Shown here: in pieces, positions 23,506 through 30,709 of the stretch
Layout of the letters: every line of letters begins with the position of its first letter
Position numbering within the stretch: the stretch's first letter is position 1
Assembly: GCA_028821575.1 (NCBI GenBank)
Contig: JAPPFW010000084.1
Span: 1 to 51,071, forward strand
Length of the DNA: 51,071 nt
DNA from: a bacterium
GTDB taxonomy: Bacteria; Actinomycetota; Acidimicrobiia; Spongiisociales; Spongiisociaceae
Direction: 5' to 3'
The notes under the pieces: generated by a model
The model's input: only the letters and a program-made list of their open reading frames with translations
Told to the model about the DNA's origin: nothing
The model's database searches: none
Made by a program: the position numbers and the translations under genes

Positions 23506-24546
23506 ATGAGAATGGACTACCGGGTCATGGAGGCCCTCGAGATGCTCGAGAGGGAGCGGGGGATTCCTGTCGACACGATCCTGGATGCGCTGGCGAACGC
23601 CCTCGTCTCCGCCTACAAGCGCAGTCCCGGGGCGGCTGAGGAGGCCCGGGTCACGATCGAACCCGACGGTGGCGAGATCATCGTCTACGCCCAGGAGCTC
23701 GACGAAGACGGCAACGTGGTGGCCGAGTGGGAGGACACGCCCAACGACTTCGGTCGTATCGCCGCTACGACCGCCAAACAGGTGATCGCCCAGCGGCTCA
23801 GGGAGGCCAAGCGAGAGCAGGTGTACGACGTGTACGAGGGCCGCGACGGCGACCTCGTAACCGGGATAGTCCAGCAGCACGACAACCGGTACACGATCCT
23901 CGACCTGGGCAACGCCGAGGCGATCATGCCGGGTTCGGAACGGATCCCCTATGAGCGGCTCGAGCGGAACGCCCGCGCCAAGGCCCTGATCATCGAGGTG
24001 CGACGTGAGGCCAAGGGGCCCCAGATCGTTGTATCCAGGTCCCATCCCGACTTTGTGCGCCGGCTGCTCGACCTTGAGGTACCAGAGTTGCTGGACGGAA
24101 CCGTCGAGATCCGCTCCATTGCCAGGGAAGCCGGACACCGCACGAAGATAGCGGTTGTCTCCAACGACGCGAACGTCGATCCCAAGGGCGCCTGCGTGGG
24201 GGCCCGCGGGTCCCGGGTACGCCAGGTGGTCAACGAATTGCGGGGCGAGAAGGTCGATGTCGTGCAGTGGCGTGAGGATCCCGCCCAGTTCATCGCCGAG
24301 GCGCTCGGGCCGGCCAAGGTGAGGGAAGTATATGTGGACGAGGAGGAAAAGTCGGCGGTGGTGGTGGTAAGCGAACACCAACTCTCGCTGGCGATCGGGC
24401 GCGAGGGCCAGAATGCCCGCCTCGCCACCCGTCTTACCGGGTACCGAATTGACATCAGGAGCGATGCGGGTCGCCGCCGCTCGCCGGTAGGCTCACGTCA
24501 CGGTCCCCGCCCCGGTACCCGGCGCGGTCCCGGTAGGAGGCTGTAA
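23506..24546 (+). CDS. nusA: Transcription termination/antitermination factor NusA
   Basis: A 346-residue NusA. The N-terminal RNA-polymerase-binding domain (to about 105), an S1 domain (about 110-180: GDLVTGIVQQHDNRYTILDLG), and two KH domains follow, with the typical VDPKGACVGARGSRVRQVVNEL and LAIGREGQNARLATRLTGY motifs. The C terminus is short and basic without the proteobacterial acidic repeats. The ATG at 23506 is 4 nt after rimP; an ATG two codons later is an alternative. The ylxR gene usually found between nusA and infB is absent; infB starts 9 nt downstream. Confidence 0.96.
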   Translation: MRMDYRVMEALEMLERERGIPVDTILDALANALVSAYKRSPGAAEEARVTIEPDGGEIIVYAQELDEDGNVVAEWEDTPNDFGRIAATTAKQVIAQRLREAKREQVYDVYEGRDGDLVTGIVQQHDNRYTILDLGNAEAIMPGSERIPYERLERNARAKALIIEVRREAKGPQIVVSRSHPDFVRRLLDLEVPELLDGTVEIRSIAREAGHRTKIAVVSNDANVDPKGACVGARGSRVRQVVNELRGEKVDVVQWREDPAQFIAEALGPAKVREVYVDEEEKSAVVVVSEHQLSLAIGREGQNARLATRLTGYRIDIRSDAGRRRSPVGSRHGPRPGTRRGPGRRL

Positions 24547-24555
24547 GGGGTCCGC

Positions 24556-26571
24556 ATGGTAACCAAACGGATCCACGAACTAGCCAAGGAGCTAGGGCTC
24601 GCATCCAGGGATGTCCTGGCAACCGCTCGCGAACTGGGCTTGCCGGTCACGACCGCATCGTCGGGGCTCGAACCAGGGGATGCCGAGGCCCTCCGCTCCA
24701 TCCTCCTCCCCGACGAACCCGACGAAGAGGTGGAGGAACCCCCAACTGTGGCTCCCGCGCCGGTCGAGGCCGACCATGAGGAGGCAGAGGTCGACGAGGT
24801 GGAGCTCATCACTGTGCCGGCCGGCGTATCGGTGCTGGAGTTGGCCAGAGCCATGCGCAGGCCTGCGGGCGAACTGGTCAGGCATCTCCTCTCTATGGGC
24901 CTGATGGCTGCTGCGGCCGCGCCGGTTCCCGAGGACGCGATCGACGCTCTGGGGGAGGCGTTCGGGTTCCTGATCGAAGTGGAACCCGAGAAGGTGATGC
25001 CGGAGTCCCCCGGGGTGCTGGTCAAGCCGAAGAGGGTTTTCGAGGACGACCCGGCCTCCCTGGTGGACCGCCCGGCGGTCGTGACCGTCATGGGTCATGT
25101 GGACCATGGGAAGACCACCCTCCTCGATGAAATCCGCAATACCAACGTCGTGGCCGGAGAGGCGGGGGGTATAACCCAGCATATCGGTGCCTACCAGACA
25201 TCGGTGGAGGGGCGCCGGATAACGTTCATCGACACGCCGGGCCATGCCGCCTTCACCGCGATGCGCGCCAGGGGGGCCGAAGTCACCGACATCGTGGTGC
25301 TGGTGGTTGCCGCCGACGACGGGGTGATGCCACAGACGATCGAGGCGATCAGCCACGCCCAAGCGGCCGGTGTGGCGCTGATCGTGGCGATCAACAAGAT
25401 GGACCTTGAGAGCGCCGACCCGATCAGGGTCAGGGCGATGCTCACCGAGTACGGAGTGGTCACCGAGGAACTGGGCGGTGACGTGATCTCGGTGGAGATG
25501 TCGGCGTCTAACGGTGAAGGCATCGACGACCTGCTCGAGATGGTCGACCTCGTGTCCCAGGTGTCCGAGTTCAAGGCGAATCCCCGGGCGCCCGCTTCGG
25601 GAGTGGTCATAGAGAGCCACCTCGACCGAGGACTGGGCCCCATCGCCACCGTGATAGTGCAGCGCGGAACGCTCAAGCGCGGCAACTCCATCGTGGCCGG
25701 CACGGTGAGCGGGCGCGTACGGGCGATGATCGACGACAAGGGCAAACGGATCTCCAGTACCGGTCCCTCCAGCCCCGTACTCGTTTCCGGGTGGGCCTCG
25801 GTACCCACGGCCGGCGACCTGTTCGAGGTCGTCAAGAACGACCGCATCGCGCGTTCCATAGCCTCCGAGAGGGTTGAGGCCCATAGGGCGAAGACCCTGG
25901 TGGTGCCCACAGCCCGCGAGCGGTTGGGGATGTTGCTGGAGCGCCTGCGCTCGCAGGAGGAAGCCGAGCTCCGCCTCATCATCAAGGCCGACGCGGATGG
26001 CTCGGTCGAGGCGATCAAGGATGCGGTAAGCAAGGTCGCCCGGGAAGGTGGGAGGGTGACCGTTGTCCACTCCGGCGTGGGCGGAATCACAGAGAACGAC
26101 ATAACGCTCGCCGACGCCACCGACTCGATCGTCATCGGTTTCAACGTGCGGCCGGACGCCAAGTCCCGCCGGGCCGCGAGCGCTGCGAGCATCGAGGTGA
26201 TGACCTACTCGATCATCTACGAGTTGCTGGACGAGATCGAACAGATGCTGGTCGGACGCCTGGCACCGGTGGAGGAGGAAACAGTGCTGGGGACCGCCGA
26301 GGTGCGGGCGACCTTCCGCGTGCCGAGGTTGGGGGCGGTGGCCGGTTGTTACGTGACCGAAGGGATAATCCCCCGGGATGCCAGGGCGCGTCTCGTGCGC
26401 GACGGTGTCGTAGTCTACGACGGCAAGGTGATCTCTCTCCGCCGCTTCAAGGATGATGTCAGCGAGGTTGCCTCCGGTTACGAGTGTGGTGTCGGCCTCG
26501 AGCGCTTCCGTGATGTCAAAGAAGGCGACATCATCGAAACGTACCGGATCGATGAGGTAGCCGCGCTGTGA
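24556..26571 (+). CDS. infB: Translation initiation factor IF-2
   Basis: A 671-residue IF-2. Two short IF2_N domains (about 3-55 and 90-145) are separated by an acidic linker. The GTPase domain starts near 170 with G1 GHVDHGKT, then G2 [11 protein letters not shown]3 DTPGHAAF, G4 NKMD and G5 SAS. Domain II and the IF2 C-terminal domains follow, ending in [10 protein letters not shown]. It places fMet-tRNA on the ribosome. The N-terminal region is short compared with streptomycete IF-2, which carries a long low-complexity extension. Confidence 0.97.
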   Translation: MVTKRIHELAKELGLASRDVLATARELGLPVTTASSGLEPGDAEALRSILLPDEPDEEVEEPPTVAPAPVEADHEEAEVDEVELITVPAGVSVLELARAMRRPAGELVRHLLSMGLMAAAAAPVPEDAIDALGEAFGFLIEVEPEKVMPESPGVLVKPKRVFEDDPASLVDRPAVVTVMGHVDHGKTTLLDEIRNTNVVAGEAGGITQHIGAYQTSVEGRRITFIDTPGHAAFTAMRARGAEVTDIVVLVVAADDGVMPQTIEAISHAQAAGVALIVAINKMDLESADPIRVRAMLTEYGVVTEELGGDVISVEMSASNGEGIDDLLEMVDLVSQVSEFKANPRAPASGVVIESHLDRGLGPIATVIVQRGTLKRGNSIVAGTVSGRVRAMIDDKGKRISSTGPSSPVLVSGWASVPTAGDLFEVVKNDRIARSIASERVEAHRAKTLVVPTARERLGMLLERLRSQEEAELRLIIKADADGSVEAIKDAVSKVAREGGRVTVVHSGVGGITENDITLADATDSIVIGFNVRPDAKSRRAASAASIEVMTYSIIYELLDEIEQMLVGRLAPVEEETVLGTAEVRATFRVPRLGAVAGCYVTEGIIPRDARARLVRDGVVVYDGKVISLRRFKDDVSEVASGYECGVGLERFRDVKEGDIIETYRIDEVAAL

Positions 26572-26592
26572 TCGGCTACGCGTGATCACCCT

Positions 26593-26895
26593 GTGGCAGC
26601 ATTGCACGCAGCCGCGCTCCGGGTCGACCTCCGGCTGAGAGACGTACACTCCCTCAAGTCCAAGCGTCGCCGGATCGCCCGGCTGTCGGCAGCCCTCCGG
26701 CGCGCCTTCCCGGTAGCCTTTGCCGAGGTTGATTTCCAGGATCTCTGGCAGCGTTCCGCTGTTGGCGTGGGAATAGTGTCCCCTCATGCGTCCCAGCTGG
26801 AGATGGCGATCCACTCCGTGCACCGTTTCCTCGAGCGTTGGGAGGAGACCGAAGTGCTGTCGGTCCGGGTCTCGTACCTCGAAGATCCGGATTGA
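26593..26895 (+). CDS. YlxP/DUF503 family protein
   Basis: A 100-residue protein with a GTG start 21 nt after infB. It has the DUF503 pattern: LRVDLRLRDVHSLKSKRR, then VAFAEVDFQDLWQRSAVGVG and a C-terminal helix ending with a VRVSYLED strand. YlxP proteins lie between infB and rbfA in many Gram-positives and are thought to act in ribosome function, but the exact role is unknown. Position and sequence agree. Confidence 0.88.
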   Translation: MAALHAAALRVDLRLRDVHSLKSKRRRIARLSAALRRAFPVAFAEVDFQDLWQRSAVGVGIVSPHASQLEMAIHSVHRFLERWEETEVLSVRVSYLEDPD

Positions 26896-26905
26896 CGGGA
26901 CAGCC

Positions 26906-27259
26906 GTGAGCAACCAGCGGATACGGCGGGTGAACGAGATCCTGCGGGAGGTCATCGCCGAGGAGTGCAGGAATCTCAAGGATCCCCGCATCGGGTTTCT
27001 CACCATAACCGGGGTCTCGACCTCGGTTGATCTTCGCAACGCCCATGTGTACTACACGGTCCTCGGTGACGAGGAATCCGAAGCCGAGACCGCCCGCGCC
27101 CTGGAAGGAGCCGCCTCACGGGTCCGCGCCGCGGTCGGCCGCCAGGTCAGGCTCAAGTACCTGCCGAAGCTGGAGTTCCGGCCGGATCCGGCGGCCGTGC
27201 ACGCCCGCCGGATCGAGGGCATTCTCCGGCGCATGGAACAGTCTCGAGACTCGGTGTGA
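26906..27259 (+). CDS. rbfA: Ribosome-binding factor A
   Basis: RbfA matures the 16S rRNA 5' end during 30S assembly. The GTG at 26906 gives 117 residues starting SNQRIRRVNEILREVIAEE after the initiator, with DPRIGFLTITGVSTSVDLRNA and the C-terminal PKLEFRPDPA motif. An upstream in-frame extension overlaps the DUF503 gene and is a shadow. Its stop overlaps the GTG of nrnA. Confidence 0.93.
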   Translation: MSNQRIRRVNEILREVIAEECRNLKDPRIGFLTITGVSTSVDLRNAHVYYTVLGDEESEAETARALEGAASRVRAAVGRQVRLKYLPKLEFRPDPAAVHARRIEGILRRMEQSRDSV

Positions 27260-28227
27260 GCATGGAACGAGACAAAGGCCTCGCGGCGGCAGCCCGGGCG
27301 ATAGCGGACGCTGGATCCTTGGTGACGACCGGTCATGTGCATCCCGATGGAGATGCCCTGGGCGCAGCGCTGGGCCTGGCGCTCACGTCTCGCACAAGGG
27401 GTGGCATGGCGCATGCATGCTTCGGCGGGGGGTTCGTTCTACCTCGCCACTTCGCCTTTCTGGACCATGCACCACTCGCTGATCCGAGGGAAGTGGAGGC
27501 ACCCGATGTGCTCGTCGCCTTCGACGTCAACGATCCCGCACGGTTGGGTCACGAGATCGAGGGGCTGCTCGACTCGGCGCAAACGGTCGTGATGATCGAC
27601 CATCATGTTTCCGGACCGGGATTCGGGGATATACGGGTGAGCGATCCTTCGGTAGCGGCCGCTTCATTGCTCTGTTACCGCTTGGTCGGGCACCTCGGCT
27701 GGACGCTCACCCCTGCGGCCGCCACCGCCCTCCTGTTGGGCCTGGTCACCGACACCGGCCGGTTCCAGTATTCGAATACCAACCCCGAGGCTTTCAGGAC
27801 CGCTGCGGCATTGGTGGAGGCCGGGGCCCGCCCGGAGGTGATCGGGGGGGAGGTGTACGAGTCGGCTGCGTTCGGCTACCTGGGTCTGGCCGGGGAGGTG
27901 TTAACCAGGGCAGTTCTGGAGCCACCCAGTTCGCTGGTCTGGTCCTACATGACCCAGGACGACCTGCGACGCCGGGGAATCGGGATGGAGGACTCCGATG
28001 GTCTTATCGACGCGGTACGGATAGCGAGGGAGGCGGAGGTTGCCCTGCTCGCAAAGGAGCAACCGGACGGGACCTGGAAGCTGAGCCTACGGTCCCGCCG
28101 TCACGTCGACGTGGCCGCGGTTGCCGAAGAGATGGGCGGCGGTGGACATCGCCGCGCATCCGGATTCAGCTTCGAAGGTAGCCTCGATGAGGTCATGCGG
28201 GAAGTGCGGAGCCGGCTACCCGGGTGA
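27256..28227 (+). CDS. nrnA: DHH-family bifunctional oligoribonuclease / pAp phosphatase (NrnA)
   Basis: A 323-residue DHH/DHHA1 phosphoesterase. Motifs: HVHPDGDALGAALGL (motif I-II), FDVNDPAR (motif II), DHHVSGPGF (DHH motif, about 115) and the DHHA1 glycine motif GGGGHRRASGF near the C terminus. NrnA degrades nano-RNAs and 3'-phosphoadenosine 5'-phosphate with Mn2+. The GTG start overlaps the rbfA stop; an ATG two codons later is also possible. The rbfA-nrnA-truB order is standard. Confidence 0.92.
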   Translation: MSMERDKGLAAAARAIADAGSLVTTGHVHPDGDALGAALGLALTSRTRGGMAHACFGGGFVLPRHFAFLDHAPLADPREVEAPDVLVAFDVNDPARLGHEIEGLLDSAQTVVMIDHHVSGPGFGDIRVSDPSVAAASLLCYRLVGHLGWTLTPAAATALLLGLVTDTGRFQYSNTNPEAFRTAAALVEAGARPEVIGGEVYESAAFGYLGLAGEVLTRAVLEPPSSLVWSYMTQDDLRRRGIGMEDSDGLIDAVRIAREAEVALLAKEQPDGTWKLSLRSRRHVDVAAVAEEMGGGGHRRASGFSFEGSLDEVMREVRSRLPG

Positions 28228-29117
28228 GCGTCGGGCCCGGATTCGTGCTGGTCGACAAGGCGACCGGGTGGACCTCTCACGATGTGGTCGCGAAGGCCCG
28301 GACGCTGTTCCGGATCAGGAAGATCGGCCACGCGGGAACCCTCGACCCGATGGCCACCGGACTGCTGGTGCTGGGGCTGGGCGCGGCTACCAGGCTCCTA
28401 CGCTTCATCACCGATCAACCGAAGGAATACGTGGCGACGGCTTGCTTCGGGGTGACCACCGACACCCTGGACGCCGATGGGGAAGTCCTCGACCGAACCC
28501 CGATGGAGGTCGGTGCGGCCGACGTGGCCGAGGTGATGGCAGGCTATGTAGGGGAGGTCCTCCAGGTGCCACCGATGTTCTCGGCAGTCAGAGTCGGAGG
28601 GAAGCGCCTCCACGATCTGGCCCGGAGCGGCCACAAGATCGAGCGGTCTCCGCGGTCGGTGCGGGTCGACCGTATCGGTCTGGAGGGTTTCGAACCCGGC
28701 GTTTACCCGCTCGTCCGCTTCAGGGTGGTAGGCGGTCGGGGACTCTACGTCCGGGTCCTGGCCGACGATGTGGCCAAGGCACTGGGAGGGAGGGCCCACC
28801 TGACCGCGCTGCGAAGAGTGCGCAACGGGGTGTTGAGTGTGGAGAACGCGACCGGGATCGACCGGATAGTGGCGCTGTGTCGCGAGGATCGGCTCGACCG
28901 GTTGGTGTTGACTCCGAACCAGGGCCTGGCCCACCTGCCGCCGGTGGAGGTTCCGGAGGATCTGGTAGGCGCGGTTTCCAACGGTCGGCGGCTCCCGACC
29001 GAACTGGTCGGATCCGCCCGCGCCGACGAACCGGTGCGAATGGTGGCGGGGATGCGGATGCTGGCTGTGTACCGGATCCGGGGAGACCGGCTGTCCCCGG
29101 AGGTGGTTCTCCCATGA
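28224..29117 (+). CDS. truB: tRNA pseudouridine(55) synthase
   Basis: TruB makes pseudouridine 55 in the T-loop of tRNAs. The catalytic Asp lies in HAGTLDPMATGLLVLGLG (about residue 40). The KxY-type motif KEYVATACFG and the PPMFSAVRVGGKRLHDLAR segment are present. The GTG start overlaps the nrnA stop by 4 nt. The protein is 297 residues, ending with a short C-terminal extension in place of a full PUA domain. Confidence 0.95.
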   Translation: MSVGPGFVLVDKATGWTSHDVVAKARTLFRIRKIGHAGTLDPMATGLLVLGLGAATRLLRFITDQPKEYVATACFGVTTDTLDADGEVLDRTPMEVGAADVAEVMAGYVGEVLQVPPMFSAVRVGGKRLHDLARSGHKIERSPRSVRVDRIGLEGFEPGVYPLVRFRVVGGRGLYVRVLADDVAKALGGRAHLTALRRVRNGVLSVENATGIDRIVALCREDRLDRLVLTPNQGLAHLPPVEVPEDLVGAVSNGRRLPTELVGSARADEPVRMVAGMRMLAVYRIRGDRLSPEVVLP

Positions 29118-29127
29118 GATCGACCGC

Positions 29128-30087
29128 ATGAAGGTCTGGACCGGTGACCCACGAGGGTGGGGCCCTCGGCCACCTGCGGGGACGGTCCTGACCATAGGCG
29201 TCTTCGACGGGGTTCATCGGGGCCATCGAGCGGTACTGGGTGCTCTGGCCGAGCGGGCCTGCGCCACGGGGAATCTCGGGAAAGTGGTGGTCACCTTCGA
29301 TGTGCATCCTCGTTCCGTGGTGGTGCCGGCCCGTGCCCCGAAGATGCTGACCACCCTTGCCCGGCGGTTGGAGATCCTCGAGGAGATCGGTATCGACTAC
29401 GTGGGTGTCCTGCCGTTCGGTCGCATCCGGCATCTACCTCCAGAGGAGTTCATCCGGCGAGTGGTGGTCGACGGTTTCGATGCTCGGACCGTGATGGTGG
29501 GCCGTGGATTCCGTTATGGCGCCGGCCGGGCCGGGGATGTCGCAAGCCTCCGAGCGGCGGGTGAGACTCTGGGGTTCGATGTCGATGCGCGACGACTCCT
29601 CGAGAGTACTCGGGGTCCCATTTCCTCCTCCAGGATCCGCCGATGCATCGCGGAAGGCGACATGGTGACCGCCAACAGGCTTCTCGGGAGGCCACACGAG
29701 TTGGCGGCTCGGATCACCGAGAGAGCAGGGGAAGGAACGGGGTACGGCTTGCCGGTCGCCGACGTCGAGGCTGACCCATCCATGGCGATTCCGGGACAGG
29801 GTCTGTACGCAGCATGGACGGTGACACGCGAAGGTGCGGTTCCGACGGTCTGCGACATAGCCGCTCGCCACCCCCGCAGCGGATCGACCGGATCGATCCG
29901 GAGCCATAGCTTGGACCCGGCGGATGAACTACGGCCCGGCGAGGTCCGGATCCGCTTCGTAGGACGCCTGGGCGATCGGCGGCAAGCGGGCGGCCGAGAC
30001 GGAGGGCCAGGCCGGATCGAACTCGGAGCCGCCAGGGCCGCCCGCCGGCTACTCGACCGAACCGAACTCCGGATGGACGATTCCTAG
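29128..30087 (+). CDS. ribF: RibF-type FMN adenylyltransferase with degenerate flavokinase domain
   Basis: The N-terminal FMN adenylyltransferase domain (about 20-180) is intact, with GVFDGVHRGHRAVL, the HPRSVVVPA segment, MVGRGFRYGAGRAGD and the ISSSRIRRCIAEGDM motif. The C-terminal riboflavin kinase domain is recognisable only in outline: the usual GFPTANL is GLPVADV, so the Thr and Asn that bind Mg-ATP are replaced, and the NPTF and VExHLLDF regions are not conserved (an IRSHSLDP is seen). The protein may therefore be only an FAD synthetase. The start at ATG 29128 is 10 nt after truB. Its location before rpsO is canonical. Confidence 0.85.
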   Translation: MKVWTGDPRGWGPRPPAGTVLTIGVFDGVHRGHRAVLGALAERACATGNLGKVVVTFDVHPRSVVVPARAPKMLTTLARRLEILEEIGIDYVGVLPFGRIRHLPPEEFIRRVVVDGFDARTVMVGRGFRYGAGRAGDVASLRAAGETLGFDVDARRLLESTRGPISSSRIRRCIAEGDMVTANRLLGRPHELAARITERAGEGTGYGLPVADVEADPSMAIPGQGLYAAWTVTREGAVPTVCDIAARHPRSGSTGSIRSHSLDPADELRPGEVRIRFVGRLGDRRQAGGRDGGPGRIELGAARAARRLLDRTELRMDDS

Positions 30088-30113
30088 AAGAGGTCCGTGG
30101 CTCATTGTGAGGG

Positions 30114-30122
30114 TGCTACAAT
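30114..30122 (+). promoter_or_regulatory. Extended -10 promoter of rpsO
   Basis: TGCTACAAT (TACAAT at 30117-30122) lies 60 nt before the rpsO ATG and closely resembles the TGCTATAAT element ahead of rimP. No clear -35 is present. Confidence 0.55.
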
Positions 30123-30182
30123 CCCACCGACCCCCTACTGTCCGGCGCGCCCATTCGAGATGCAACGCGCCAAGCGAGAGAG

Positions 30183-30440
30183 ATGAAGACGACCCAAGAA
30201 GTAGTTGCCGAGTTCGGCACCCACGACAGTGACACCGGTTCCCCGGAGGTCCAAGTGGCACTGCTTACCGGACGGATCAGCCACCTCACCGAGCACCTAC
30301 GCGAACACAAGCACGACCATCACAGCCGGCGCGGCCTATTAATGATGGTCGGGAAGCGTCGACGGCTCCTGAAGTATCTCCGGCGGACCGACATGGATCG
30401 GTACCGCAGGCTGATCGCCAAGCTCGGGTTGCGGCGTTAA
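30183..30440 (+). CDS. rpsO: 30S ribosomal protein S15
   Basis: An 85-residue S15 with the family signature [22 protein letters not shown] and [21 protein letters not shown]. It binds the central domain of 16S rRNA early in assembly. It has its own extended -10 promoter and precedes pnp, the order conserved in most bacteria. A GAGAGAG-type ribosome-binding site lies before the ATG. Confidence 0.97.
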   Translation: MKTTQEVVAEFGTHDSDTGSPEVQVALLTGRISHLTEHLREHKHDHHSRRGLLMMVGKRRRLLKYLRRTDMDRYRRLIAKLGLRR

Positions 30441-30479
30441 CCGAGGGAGTCCGGTGGAGGGATGCAGCGCGTCCGGCCC

Positions 30480-30588
30480 GCCGGCCGGTTACCGGTACCG
30501 GGCCCGGCGGCGTAATCCGCAGAACCGAACAGGCAACCGACAACAATAGAGGCATGCGACAACTCGAGGGTATGGCGCCCATCGGTTG
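30480..30588 (+). other. Structured rpsO-pnp intergenic RNA (two hairpins)
   Basis: A GC-rich imperfect hairpin (GCCGGCCGGT against ACCGG-GC-CCGGC, 30480-30508) and a second one (GACAAC/GTTGTC, 30556-30588, with an inner ATGG/CCAT stem) lie between rpsO and pnp. There is no T-run. In enterobacteria the pnp leader hairpin is cut by RNase III for PNPase autoregulation; these stems could serve a similar role, which is inference. Confidence 0.4.
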
Positions 30589-30709
30589 TCAGTCGCCATC
30601 CCTCCGCAGCCCGTCCGCTCGCGTGGGCTCCGGAGGTATGACCACTGGTAATTGATGGCGCTCGCTCCCTGAGGTTTCCATGCCGCAGCCACTCAGCAAA
30701 GGAGAGCGC

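Noticed and set aside
24592..27039. Very long minus-strand ORF (815 codons) opposite infB
   Set aside because: Its composition (His/Asp/Gly/Arg rich, no domain) is that of an antisense shadow; infB on the plus strand is unequivocal.
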